From positions 1-32,512 of the forward strand of contig QNEL01000024.1 in the NCBI GenBank assembly GCA_003645185.1: a stretch of 32,512 nt of DNA. The letters run 5' to 3'. The notes below the pieces were generated by a model that saw only the letters and a list, made by a program, of their open reading frames with translations, did no database searches and was not told the DNA's origin. Below are positions 7,996 to 16,423 of this stretch, piece by piece. Origin of the DNA: Candidatus Parabeggiatoa sp. nov. 3. Lineage in GTDB: Bacteria > Pseudomonadota > Gammaproteobacteria > Beggiatoales > Beggiatoaceae. A program made the position numbers and the translations under genes. Each line of letters opens with the position of its first letter. Position 1 is the first letter of the stretch.

Positions 7996-8715
7996 CTATC
8001 CCTTCAAACTCTCGCTGGCCTTCAATCCCCCATCACCCTTAAACTCAATCCGTACACCCTTCACCCCATCCTTCAGATGACTGGTGAACATAACCGCGCC
8101 ACCTTGATCACAAAATCGCTGTAAGCGATCAAACACTTGAACCGTTGCGACATCATCAACCCCGGCCGTCGGTTCATCCGCTAAAATCAATTGAGGCCGC
8201 GTCAACAATAACCTGATCAAAGCTAATCGCGCTTGCTGCCCACCCGATAGCGAAATGGCCTCACGTTCCAAAGGGATTTCCTGAAGGCCCAGCGACTCCA
8301 ATTCCTTCAACAACACTTCAACCGCCGGCAACGATTCACCTCGTTCATTTAAACGTGCCTTTTGTACCCCAAACTGTTGTAACGGATACAGCAAATTATC
8401 AGCAACCGTTCCTGACAAGATAACCGGCTGTTGTGGCAACAAAGCCACTTCAGCACGCCAGCGAGCCATCGGCACTGCCGTATGCCATTTATTATTCAAC
8501 TGTAATCTACCCGCAATCAACGGATGCAAACGTGCCAACCCCCACAACAAAGTACTCTTACCCACGCCCGAAGGCCCAGTCAAATGATAAAAGCGCCCAG
8601 ATTCAATAACAAACGTGCAATCAGAGCTACCCTTTAAAATCAATTTAGCCCCTTTACCTTCACCCCGTTGAATTTTAAGAGATTCTGCCGACAGCAGCGG
8701 AAAATGTGTTGACAT
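7996..8715 (-). CDS. fetA: FetA/YbbL-like ABC transporter ATP-binding protein
   Basis: Nucleotide-binding subunit that powers the adjacent FetB-like permease. All ABC motifs are present: Walker A GPSGVGKST, Q-loop LPQQPVILSG, signature LSGGQQARLALIR, Walker B LILADEPT followed by AGVDD, and H-loop MFTSHLKDG. The 239-residue single-domain length matches YbbL. Pairing with fetB is supported by order, strand and family. The spacing is unusually wide for an ABC operon because a repeat was inserted. Start is the ATG at 8715 with no strong ribosome site. Confidence 0.9.
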   Translation of the reverse strand: MSTHFPLLSAESLKIQRGEGKGAKLILKGSSDCTFVIESGRFYHLTGPSGVGKSTLLWGLARLHPLIAGRLQLNNKWHTAVPMARWRAEVALLPQQPVILSGTVADNLLYPLQQFGVQKARLNERGESLPAVEVLLKELESLGLQEIPLEREAISLSGGQQARLALIRLLLTRPQLILADEPTAGVDDVATVQVFDRLQRFCDQGGAVMFTSHLKDGVKGVRIEFKGDGGLKASESLKG

Positions 8716-8785
8716 GAGCAGTACTTGTAAAACGCCAAAAAGTGGCTAGTTATCAATTTCAAAGTGGGCCAAAAATTTTTTGTTC

Positions 8786-8850
8786 CTCACGCAAAGACGC
8801 AAAGGCGCAAAGGTTCCAAAGTGCTTAGCGTCTTAGCGGCTTTGCGTGAG
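8786..8850. repeat. Imperfect inverted repeat, CTCACGCAAAGACGC family
   Basis: The left arm CTCACGCAAAGACGCAAAGG pairs imperfectly with the right arm TTAGCGGCTTTGCGTGAG, giving a hairpin with a ~15-base loop. It lies between the CBS gene and fetA on the minus strand and may end transcription. A related GCTCACGCAGAGCCGCAGAG pair is found inside the MITE at 16424-16735. Confidence 0.8.
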
Positions 8851-8906
8851 AAAATAATAATCTGAAAATTTATAGATACGCCATTCAGTGGATAAATAAA
8901 AATAAC

Positions 8907-9320
8907 TTATTGATTTTTATAATAATCCACCATACCCCGCAACACAATATCGGAAAACCCAACAATACCAATTACTTCATCATTTTCAATCACCGGCGCA
9001 CGTAACACATTAAAACGATCAAACAAACGGGCACAGTAGCGAATATCCATTTTAGGGGGAATAGTCAGCACCGGTTTAACCATAATTTCATAAACATTGA
9101 CTCGCTCAGGAGAACGATCTTTAGCCAGAATATGACGCGCAATATCCATCAAAAAAAGCATACCATACTCATCATCAGCATGCCGCTTATTGACAATTAA
9201 AGCCCTCACTTCAGGATGCTGCATTTGACGCAGTGCCTCTGCAACGGTGATGATACCGTCAACTCGATCAAACTCCTTTTTCATCACATCCCGCACCCGT
9301 ACCAATTTGTTCGGACTCAT
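8907..9320 (-). CDS. CBS-domain pair protein
   Basis: A stand-alone Bateman module (two CBS motifs) that would bind an adenine nucleotide and act as a regulator. The first CBS spans VRDVMKKEFDRVDGIITVAEALRQM to LFLMDIARHILA, and the second spans VYEIMVKPVLTIPPKMDIRYCARLF to VIGIVGFSDIVLRG. At 137 residues there is nothing beyond the two domains. Its ATG overlaps the stop of the P-II-like gene (ATGA), so the two are translationally coupled. The operon with DUF1538 suggests it senses energy state for a membrane transport activity; that part is inference. Confidence 0.9.
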   Translation of the reverse strand: MSPNKLVRVRDVMKKEFDRVDGIITVAEALRQMQHPEVRALIVNKRHADDEYGMLFLMDIARHILAKDRSPERVNVYEIMVKPVLTIPPKMDIRYCARLFDRFNVLRAPVIENDEVIGIVGFSDIVLRGMVDYYKNQ

Positions 9321-9667
9321 ATTGTTTCCTCCACCACTGCCGTCAATTTTCTCATCTGATGAGAAACCCCTACTGCATCTTCCACATCAATTTGAAACGC
9401 AATCCCCGCACCCAGACTTTCTTCAAATTCAGCCACATTAGCAATGGTTTCTAAAATTTTTCGAGACAAATGTTCTTCCACTAAAAGCAATAATACATCA
9501 CGTTGTGTTTCCAAGTGTAAACCAAAAAAGGTTTTAGGCAGATCCAAACCTTCACCACGCGCATGGTTAATCACAGTAGCCCCCGTAGCCCCCGCTTCAC
9601 GAGACGCATTCAATACCTTATTCGTTTTATCTTCAGTAATAAAAGCAATAATCAATTTAAAATGCAC
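9317..9667 (-). CDS. P-II-like signalling protein
   Basis: A GlnB-type trimeric ferredoxin-like fold of 116 residues (KLIIAFITEDKTNKVLNASREAGATGATVINHARGEG). The last motif corresponds to the region leading into the T-loop, but the T-loop is short and lacks the uridylylated Tyr of classical GlnB. It therefore belongs to the P-II-like group often found beside transporters. The start codon is GTG at 9667 with a good GGGAG site nine bases upstream. It overlaps the CBS gene by four bases and follows the DUF1538 gene by about 170 bases. It probably binds a small-molecule effector and gates the neighbouring membrane protein; this is inferred from gene context. Confidence 0.85.
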   Translation of the reverse strand: MHFKLIIAFITEDKTNKVLNASREAGATGATVINHARGEGLDLPKTFFGLHLETQRDVLLLLVEEHLSRKILETIANVAEFEESLGAGIAFQIDVEDAVGVSHQMRKLTAVVEETI

Positions 9668-9840
9668 ACCAATCTCCCTTTTTCAATTATCAATGAACAC
9701 ATCAGTGCTGAGAAATCTTAATAAAACATTATTCCGATTTAAATAGCGTCTCTCTCTTGCGTTGAAAAAAAAACGCGCTTTGGCGCGGCACGAGCGCAAC
9801 TGAAATCAAGCATTTAAGAAATCGGTATAATATCTATTGA

Positions 9841-10602
9841 TCAGTGATTTTTGATGACTGATAACTGAGCATAGCCCATCACCGTCATCATAGGAAACAA
9901 ACTGGCAAAAGCAATTAAGCCAAAACCATCCATTAATGGACTACGCCCAGGAATGGTAGCAGCAAGCCCTAAACCCAGCGCCGCGACTAAGGGCACCGTG
10001 ACAGTAGATGTCGTAACCCCCCCAGAATCATAAGCTAACGCAATGATCATACGAGGCGCGTAAAAAGTTTGTATGATGACGATGATATAACCCACAATTA
10101 TATAATAGTGTAGTGGAGTGCCTGTCACAATCCGAAAAGTGCCTAAAGCAATACCCATCGCCACACCAATCGCAACGGCAATGCGTAATCCCCAAATCGT
10201 AATCGTCCCTCCTGAGACTTCTTTAGCTTTAATCGCAACCGCTAACAACGCGGGTTCAGCAATAGTGGTGGCAAAACCAATCGCCGCTGCAAAAAGATAA
10301 ACCCATTTATAATCTGTCCAATGTAAAGACTGGCTAACTTGTTCTATGCCAGCATAAATAAAGGCCGGATTCGTCAATTGTTCAGCCATCAATTCGCCCA
10401 ATGGAAACAAAGCTTGTTTTAATCCTTGGAGAAATAGCGCCAAACCTAAAATGACATAAACCAATCCCAATAACACCTTTTTGAGTTGAGGAATGGCACG
10501 ACGTATCACCAAAAACTGAAAACCGAAAATAATCACGATTATCGGAAGAACATCCCGCACCGTTTCTAAAAGAATAATTAAAAATTCGCTGAAGCCATTC
10601 AT
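9841..10602 (-). CDS. DUF1538 family multi-pass membrane protein
   Basis: Recognised by its hydrophobic profile and the segments IIVIIFGFQFLVIRRAIP, LVYVILGLALFLQGLKQALFPLG, AIGFATTIAEPALLAVAIKA and DSGGVTTSTVTVPLVAALGLG, which fit the DUF1538 pattern. About seven membrane segments are visible in 253 residues. The glycine-, threonine- and serine-rich motif DSGGVTTSTVTVP and the TTIAEPALL motif sit in possible re-entrant loops, as in transporters. It is first in a minus-strand operon with the P-II-like and CBS genes. That combination, two soluble nucleotide-type sensors with one membrane protein, suggests a regulated transporter of unknown substrate. Confidence 0.85.
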   Translation of the reverse strand: MNGFSEFLIILLETVRDVLPIIVIIFGFQFLVIRRAIPQLKKVLLGLVYVILGLALFLQGLKQALFPLGELMAEQLTNPAFIYAGIEQVSQSLHWTDYKWVYLFAAAIGFATTIAEPALLAVAIKAKEVSGGTITIWGLRIAVAIGVAMGIALGTFRIVTGTPLHYYIIVGYIIVIIQTFYAPRMIIALAYDSGGVTTSTVTVPLVAALGLGLAATIPGRSPLMDGFGLIAFASLFPMMTVMGYAQLSVIKNH

Positions 10603-11079
10603 TATAAATTGATAGATTAGTAATAAGTAATTAGCATTAAGATATTAAAAATTTTTGTGAAGGGAGACTTTATAAAAGTGCCTTTGAACATTTTAACTCA
10701 TTAACCGGATTTTATAAGCATTATCGGATTACTCATCGTTATACCTAAATCAAAATGTAGGGGGGCGGGTTTTTGTTGCCCACCATTTTAAAATATTATT
10801 AAAATCAAATAATTAAAGACTTGTGTCTAACGATGAGAGACTTGCATGGCACGATTTTCTTCTTGCCTTCAGATAAATTAACCCTGAAAGCAGTACAACG
10901 CACAGCCTTTAAAAAAGTGACTTAAAAAAAATAGGCGACAAGCGACGATTTTAGGCTAAACACCCCACCTACCCTAAAATAATGCCATACAGCGCAAATT
11001 AGAGCGCGTTAAATTTACAGTCTAAAATGGTGTACAAGCGACAAACTTAGCTATTCATTGTGTATCCAATAATTAAATA
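10603..11079. other. Repeat-rich intergenic region
   Basis: No gene seen. Contains a GTAGGGGGGCGGG...TTGCCCACC dispersed repeat at about 10758-10790 and a short partial copy (near 10975-11009) of the AATAATGCCATACAGCGC start of the long direct repeat that follows. It may also hold the promoter of the DUF1538 operon, not pinpointed. Confidence 0.5.
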
Positions 11080-11348
11080 TGAAATAATGCCATACAGCGC
11101 AAACTAGGGCGTATATATGATGCCTCATAAAATCGCGTATAAGCACTTTATATTAGATTAAGTGTGGGGGGAGTATTACTCAAAAAAAACAGGCGCAGTA
11201 AAAAGCCATTTATCGGCACTATTAATTCAATTCTATTTTATAGTTATTTTATAGAGTCGTTCATCACTGTGCTATGATTTGTGAAAAATATTGATATTCA
11301 ATTGCTTCAACAAAACTTTGCAATCCAGGAAAAATAAGATTAGAATTT
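11080..11348. repeat. Long direct repeat, copy A (left of ATPase/TOPRIM module)
   Basis: About 265 bases starting TGAAATAATGCCATACAGCG and ending AAAATAAGATTAGAATTT recur in the same orientation at 13656-13912 with only scattered differences. One difference is an extra TTATTTTATAG copy in this one. The two copies bracket the gene pair 11816-13663. The start of the repeat also occurs a third time, as a fragment near 10975. Confidence 0.9.
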
Positions 11349-11815
11349 CTATCATACTCGAACTTCAAGTTTTTGATGTTAGGCATAAGCTTTAGGAATA
11401 GGCAAAAAATAAATTATCCCAGTGTGTATTTGTAGGGTGGGTAACGGGTTTTTGTTGCCCACCATTTAAAAATAAATCAAAATGGTGGGTAACGGGTTGC
11501 CCACCATTCCCTCTGGTAATTCGTATTTTATTTAGTCTAGTATTGAGTTATGGTGTTCAAATTTATTTGGATTGGGACGTATTTTTTAGTCTCGTTTGGT
11601 TGACATTTCACGATAAGTCATTGATTTATCATCAAATTGATATTTTTATAACCCATTGAATCTTATTCCCACAGTCCACAATTTTGTTAATAAGTGGTAT
11701 TGTTAACATGATATTGATGTTATGCTCTTGTCTGATTAGAAAGGTTTAATATATGATGTTTTCAATATGTTTTCAGACAAGCACGTATGTAAATGGAAAA
11801 TTAGAATAAATAGCT
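11349..11815. other. AT-rich leader before the ATPase gene
   Basis: Contains two facing GTGGGTAACGGG / GTTGCCCACC units at about 11432-11508. The rest is AT-rich sequence that must include the promoter for the ATPase gene at 11816. I could not assign a specific promoter; no gene is supported. Confidence 0.45.
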
Positions 11816-12940
11816 ATGTTAAAGACATTAACAATTGAAAATTACAAATCCATCCACAATGCGACTATTGAATTAAGTAGGATTAATATCTTCATTGGTG
11901 ATAATGGTTGTGGTAAAACCAACATTTTAGAAACATTAGCTATGGCAAGTGCTTCCAAAGCCCTCGTACTAGATGTAGAAGGTTTAATCAATAGAGGAGT
12001 AAGGATTGCTAAACCTAACCTAACGTTTAGCTCATTTACTGGAATACGCCAACAAAACAAAATTATTATTAATTTAGAACTTCAAGGAAATAATGAAGCA
12101 AAGTTTGAGATTCCGTCCATTTTGTATTGTGACGATGATAACAATATTTATGCCGTATGGAAAGATGAATCTCGGCTATATCTCATTGATAAAACCGAAA
12201 TACGTCTTAATGTTAATAATGAAGAACAGACCAAAAAAGAACCTTGGCTTGTTAATGATGTAAAGCAATTGACTGAATATTTAATATTCAACTTAAATAC
12301 TGAAGCTTTGAAAGGGTTTATCTCGAATAGTAAGCGGATACCGTTGGGTATTAATGGGGAAGGTTTGGATGTTTTGCTTTCCGAATTTACAGAACAAGAA
12401 TGGAAACAATTACAAAAATATAACTACCTAATCTCTTGGCTTGAGGAAACATTTACTGATAAGAAAGACTCGTTAAAATTTAAAGGTTATAAGTTAGGCA
12501 GGAGTAATTCTATTTTATATTTCAAAGATAAATTCATGCAAAAAAAGAACAATGTCTTTTCTGCCGAAAATGCCAATGATGGTATAGTACATGTCTTATT
12601 TTATTTGGCTCTATTTATAAGCCATAAAACGCCTTCTCTTTTCGCCATTGATAACATTGAGACTTATCTAAACCCACGAATTTGTCGTACATTACTCAAA
12701 GAGTTAATTCAACTTGCAAAAGAAAATCATAAACAGGCACTGATAACTACCCATAATCCTTCTGTTTTAGATGGGCTAAATTTACATGATGACGAACAAA
12801 AGCTTTTTGTCGTTTCCAGAAATGATGATGGAAAAACACAAACAAAACCTATACGATTAAAGCCGAAATCAGACGAAAAATTGAAACTATCTGAGATGTG
12901 GATGCGAGGATATTTGGGAGGGTTACCAACAAATTTCTGA
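11816..12940 (+). CDS. AAA-type (OLD/RecF-like) ATPase of a defence-like two-gene module
   Basis: A SMC/ABC-like ATPase of the AAA_21 kind. It begins with the typical first strand KTLTIENYKSIHNATIEL, then Walker A GDNGCGKTN (residues 28-36). Near the C-terminus are a Walker B region (SLFAIDNIETYLNPRIC, in which Asp-Asn replaces the common Asp-Glu) and the switch histidine in ITTHNPSVLDGL. There is no nuclease domain in its 374 residues. The next gene, 36 bases downstream on the same strand, supplies a TOPRIM-like protein, so together they resemble split OLD-family systems. The AT-rich composition differs from the minus-strand genes to the left, and ~260-bp direct repeats bracket the pair. An anti-phage function is likely by analogy, not shown by sequence. 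Confidence 0.85.
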   Translation: MLKTLTIENYKSIHNATIELSRINIFIGDNGCGKTNILETLAMASASKALVLDVEGLINRGVRIAKPNLTFSSFTGIRQQNKIIINLELQGNNEAKFEIPSILYCDDDNNIYAVWKDESRLYLIDKTEIRLNVNNEEQTKKEPWLVNDVKQLTEYLIFNLNTEALKGFISNSKRIPLGINGEGLDVLLSEFTEQEWKQLQKYNYLISWLEETFTDKKDSLKFKGYKLGRSNSILYFKDKFMQKKNNVFSAENANDGIVHVLFYLALFISHKTPSLFAIDNIETYLNPRICRTLLKELIQLAKENHKQALITTHNPSVLDGLNLHDDEQKLFVVSRNDDGKTQTKPIRLKPKSDEKLKLSEMWMRGYLGGLPTNF

Positions 12941-12976
12941 GCAAATAATCTTATGAATTTACAATAGGTAGTTGTT

Positions 12977-13663
12977 ATGTATATAGGAATTATTGCCGAA
13001 GGGAAAAGTGATTTAGCGGTAATCCGTAACATTCTAAAAGGGAAAATACAACTTGACAGTTCCAATATGACGTTTTTACAGCCCGAATTAGATTTCGATG
13101 AAACGGACCTTCATAACATGTCAAAGGAGCAATTTAGTAATTGGGAACTTGTCAAGCAAGCCTGTGTTGAAAAGAACAAATTAGTCGATTTTTTCAGTGT
13201 TGAAGAGGAAAGGTATATCATTCTCCAAATAGATACCGCAGAAGCAGAAGAAATAAATTATGAAGTCGAGAGACCGGAGAAACGTGCTAATCCTGATTAC
13301 TCAAGGGTTCTACGGAATAATGTTATTGATAAGATCAATGAGTGGTTAGAAAATCAGTTACAAGAGAAAATTTTTTATGCCATTGCTATAGAAGAAACTG
13401 AAGCTTGGGTACTTACTATCTATACCGATCAAAAGCGTGATACTTGTCAACATAATGATCCAAAAGATGAACTATATAAAGTATTAAATAGAAAATTATC
13501 AAAAAAAGATATCAACAAAATTTTAAAGTGCGATAATGAATTAGAGAAATTCGACAAACTAAGTCAGAAATTTAGAAGAAAAAAAGACCTTATGAGGTAT
13601 GTCAATTTAAATGAAAGTCTTAAGATTTTTTGTGACTCATTAATAATTAAAATCCTGAAATAA
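12977..13663 (+). CDS. TOPRIM-like (DUF4276-type) partner of the ATPase
   Basis: Looks like a TOPRIM-fold protein. The first strand ends with the acidic motif IIAEGKSD (Glu8). A second acidic site is IILQIDTAEAEE (Asp86, Glu89, Glu91), in place of the usual D-x-D. A third conserved-looking segment, AIAIEETEAWVL, resembles the E-x-W-L motif of DUF4276/RloB-like proteins. The length is 228 residues. TOPRIM domains next to ATPases in defence systems are nucleases or tRNA/DNA-cutting effectors activated by the ATPase, and that is the inferred role. The final Lys codon and stop lie inside the first bases of direct repeat copy B, so the gene abuts the repeat. Family assignment is moderate. Confidence 0.75.
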   Translation: MYIGIIAEGKSDLAVIRNILKGKIQLDSSNMTFLQPELDFDETDLHNMSKEQFSNWELVKQACVEKNKLVDFFSVEEERYIILQIDTAEAEEINYEVERPEKRANPDYSRVLRNNVIDKINEWLENQLQEKIFYAIAIEETEAWVLTIYTDQKRDTCQHNDPKDELYKVLNRKLSKKDINKILKCDNELEKFDKLSQKFRRKKDLMRYVNLNESLKIFCDSLIIKILK

Positions 13664-13912
13664 TGCCATACAGCGCAAACTAGGGCGTATATATGATGCC
13701 TCATAAAATAGCGTATAAGCACTTCATATTAGATTAACTGTGGGGGTGTATTACTCAAAAAAAACAGGCACCGTAAAAAGCCATTTATCGGCACTATTAA
13801 TTCAATTTTATTTTATAGAATCGTTCATCACCGTGCTATGATTTGTGAAAAATATTGATATTCAATTGCTTCAACAAAACTTTGCAATGCCGGAAAAATA
13901 AGATTAGAATTT
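13656..13912. repeat. Long direct repeat, copy B (right of ATPase/TOPRIM module)
   Basis: Same orientation and nearly the same sequence as 11080-11348. The left boundary overlaps the last codons of the TOPRIM-like gene, the right boundary is AAGATTAGAATTT. Recombination between the copies would delete the module cleanly. Confidence 0.9.
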
Positions 13913-14080
13913 TCGTTGTCTCCATCATTGGCAAATTTTCATAACATTTAGTATTTCACGCAAAAACTTTTGCGTGAAATATATTTCAAAAGTTTAAAGT
14001 GTGTGAGACGCATCCTACGCTGGCTTATTTTTAATCTCATTGATTTATTAAGCCTTTTTCAAATAGTTGAGTCTAATACT

Positions 14081-14266
14081 GGGGTGTTAAATCTAAATAC
14101 ATTTCTTGATTTATTTTTCACCCTATTTTTATTCTGAAAAGGAAAGATGGTGGGCAAGCGGGCGGTGAAATCAGAGCCTATTATTGAGTTCATTGCCGCC
14201 CGCTTACCCACCCTACAAATCTTGGGTGAAAAAAAAGTAATCAAAATACCTGAAATTTAACACCCC
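14081..14266. mobile_element. MITE family 1, copy 1 (TIR GGGGTGTTAAAT)
   Basis: A 186-base non-coding element. Its ends GGGGTGTTAAAT (14081-14092) and ATTTAACACCCC (14255-14266) are perfect 12-base inverted repeats. It is flanked by an exact 11-base direct duplication AGTCTAATACT (14070-14080 and 14267-14277). Inside is a large hairpin built on a GTGGGCAAGCGGGCGG / CCGCCCGCTTACCCACC pair. The subterminal motif AAAAATAGGGTGAAAAA is shared with the copy at 16424-16735. No transposase is encoded, so it must be mobilised in trans. Confidence 0.88.
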
Positions 14267-14401
14267 AGTCTAATACTCAAGCTTTTGGCGAAAGTATTGA
14301 ATACATGACATGGAATTTATGGGGTAACATTTTATGTTAACGTTTTGGTGTGTCATAAAAACACTTTGCCCACTGACTAACCAATATATTAAGAATTATT
14401 T

Positions 14402-15655
14402 ATGTTAATCGAATTTAAAGTAACCAATTTTCGTTCAATAAATAGTACTCAAACTTTGAGTATGGTAGCGGCTCCCACCAAAGAAGCCAATTTAAGAAAT
14501 AATATTTTTTCTTCAGGGATTGAGGATTTACAAAATTTAGTGAAATCAGTTGCTATATATGGTGCTAATGCTGCTGGAAAAAGCAATTTAATAGAAGCTA
14601 TGGATTTTGTGCAAGATTTTGTTAGAGATTCGGCCAAAGAAAGTCAAGATGGAGAGCCTATAAAAAATGTAGTTCCTTTTTTATTAGATAAAGTCAATCC
14701 TAATTTGCCAAGTGAATTTGAACTTTTATTTGTTGCAAACGACATTTTATATGAATATGGCTTTGCTTTAAATGATCAACAAGTTATACATGAATGGCTA
14801 TTTGCTTATCCGCAAAGTCAAGCACAACGTTGGTTTGAACGTATTTATGATGAAGAAACTAACGAATACAATTGGGATTTAAATGAACAAAAATTAACGG
14901 ATCGTTGTCAATTTTGGCAAGAAACAACACGTAATAACGCATTATTTCTATCAACAGCAGTTATGTTAAACAGTACAAAATTGAAACCTGTACTAAATTG
15001 GATCAGCAAAAATTTGGTGGTTTTCACTGTTAAGACGCATTTATCAAATTTTTTGACAGTTGATTTCTGTCAAGATGTTGATAACAAACAAAAAATACTT
15101 GAATTTTTACAGGCTGCGGATTTAAATATTGCTGATTTTGAATTGGAAGAGCATGATTTGCCTGATGACTTACCTGCCAAAATAAGAGAAGATTTATTGA
15201 AAATTCCAGCAAAACTTAATTTCTTACATAGTATCAATGAAACAGATGATTTAATTGCATTTCCTATTGAATTTGAATCAGAAGGTACTAAACGTTTGTT
15301 TATATTTGCTGGCCCTTTAATGGATATTTTAGAAAATGGTAAAACTTTAATTATTGACGAATTGGATAATAGTTTACATCCGAGCATAGTTAGATTTATG
15401 CTCGAATTTATTCATAACCCTAAATTAAATCGGCATAATGCTCAAATTATCTTTACAACTCATGATAGTTCTATTTTAGATAATCGTTTATTGCGTCGTG
15501 ATCAAATTTGGTTTGTGGAAAAAGATAAACAACAGTCTACACAATTATATCCATTAACAGATTTTAAACCGCGCGCCAATGAATCTTTACAAAAAGGATA
15601 TTTAGAAGGGCGATATGGTGCGTTACCCTTTATCGGTGATTTGGAGAATTTCTAA
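14402..15655 (+). CDS. AAA-family ATPase, RloA/AbiLi-like
   Basis: ABC/SMC-like ATPase of 417 residues, the usual size for AbiLi/RloA-type proteins. It starts MLIEFKVTNFRSINSTQTLSM, followed by Walker A GANAAGKSN (residues 54-62). Walker B is GKTLIIDELDNSLHP and the switch motif is IIFTTHDSSILDN. The characteristic C-terminus ALPFIGDLENF matches the end seen in this family. Its stop overlaps the start of the RloB-like gene (TAATG), showing coupling. In known AbiL systems the two proteins act together to abort phage infection; the same is inferred here. The gene is intact although its partner is frameshifted. The weak ribosome site is AAGAATT. Confidence 0.88.
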   Translation: MLIEFKVTNFRSINSTQTLSMVAAPTKEANLRNNIFSSGIEDLQNLVKSVAIYGANAAGKSNLIEAMDFVQDFVRDSAKESQDGEPIKNVVPFLLDKVNPNLPSEFELLFVANDILYEYGFALNDQQVIHEWLFAYPQSQAQRWFERIYDEETNEYNWDLNEQKLTDRCQFWQETTRNNALFLSTAVMLNSTKLKPVLNWISKNLVVFTVKTHLSNFLTVDFCQDVDNKQKILEFLQAADLNIADFELEEHDLPDDLPAKIREDLLKIPAKLNFLHSINETDDLIAFPIEFESEGTKRLFIFAGPLMDILENGKTLIIDELDNSLHPSIVRFMLEFIHNPKLNRHNAQIIFTTHDSSILDNRLLRRDQIWFVEKDKQQSTQLYPLTDFKPRANESLQKGYLEGRYGALPFIGDLENF

Positions 15656-16363
15656 TGGGAAGTGATGATCTTCATAAGAAAAAGAGTATTGTGAAAATAA
15701 GGAGGCTGAAACAAAAAAATGCTCGTCATCTTGCAAGTAAACAACGCAAACTTGGTAATAGAGAAATTCCTAAAATTCTTATCATGTCAGATGATAAAAA
15801 AAGCGTCGTTTATTATTTAGAAGGGTTTCATAAGGAAAAGAAAATTCGCAATTTAGAGATTTCAAAAGAAGGAGGTGGACTTGATCAATTCAGTTTAGCT
15901 CAAAAAGCCAAAGAAAAAGCTGAAGATTACGATTGTATTTTTTGTATCTTTGACCAAGATGCCAGTCATAAAAGTGATCCGCATTATGCAAAATATTTTC
16001 AAGCATTAAAATTAATAGAAAATTATAATAATATTGAAGCAATTACATCGGTGCCATGTTATGAGATATGGTTATTATTACATTTCAAGTATATAGATAA
16101 ACCGTTTACTAACACTGAAAACAAGTCAATTTGTAATATGGTTATTTCTGAGTTGAAGTAAATGTGATGGAATGCAAAATTATGGTAAAAAGAAAGGTGA
16201 AGGTAAAGATGATCAAAAAATTTACCAGAAAATGCAACCGTATTTAGATAAAGCTATACATAATGCCGAATTATTGGAAGAAAGCAATAAGAGGAATGAT
16301 ACCGATAATCCTTCAACAAAAATTCATCTTTTGATAGAATATTTACAAATATATTCTCTTTGA
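15655..16363 (+). pseudogene. RloB/AbiLii-like protein, frameshifted
   Basis: The first reading frame (15655-16161) gives the N-terminal basic region and TOPRIM-like core of an RloB protein. It includes FCIFDQDASH (Asp100/Asp102) and the family motif SVPCYEIWLLLHF. The frame ends at a TAA at 16159-16161, just where the family continues with a Lys/Gly-rich loop. That continuation is found at once in the +1 frame, as NYGKKKGEG... then YQKMQPYLDKAIHNAELLE, to 16363. One extra base near 16157-16161 explains both. Full length would be about 235 residues, as expected. Another oddity is that the first TOPRIM motif reads ILIMSDDKKS where the family has I-V-C-E-G-x-x-T-E, so the catalytic Glu is Asp or missing. 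It is either a real mutation or a sequencing error. Confidence 0.8.
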
Positions 16364-16373
16364 AAATATCTTT

Positions 16374-16423
16374 CATGACGAAGCGTCACACACCATAAAC
16401 AAATTTTGTAAGGGGGATGACGT
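16374..16423. repeat. R2 repeat, left part (interrupted copy)
   Basis: The segment ending CATAAACAAATTTTGTAAGG matches the left part of the R2 repeat at 23004-23292. It stops at a 9-base GGGATGACG that is repeated after the inserted MITE, and R2 resumes at 16737. Confidence 0.8.

Noticed and set aside
8716-8906. A riboswitch or structured RNA leader upstream of the ABC exporter genes
   Set aside because: The pairing seen is the dispersed CTCACGCAAAGACGC repeat, which lies after the CBS gene and does not resemble a known aptamer.
11080-13912. A retron or group II intron: long repeats around a gene pair
   Set aside because: No reverse transcriptase motif (YxDD) is present in any frame of the module, and the repeats are direct copies rather than an msr/msd fold.
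16150-16170. Programmed +1 frameshift in the RloB-like gene
   Set aside because: The site AAG TAA A lacks the internal ribosome site and slippery codon of prfB-type shifting. A simple one-base insertion or sequencing error is more likely.
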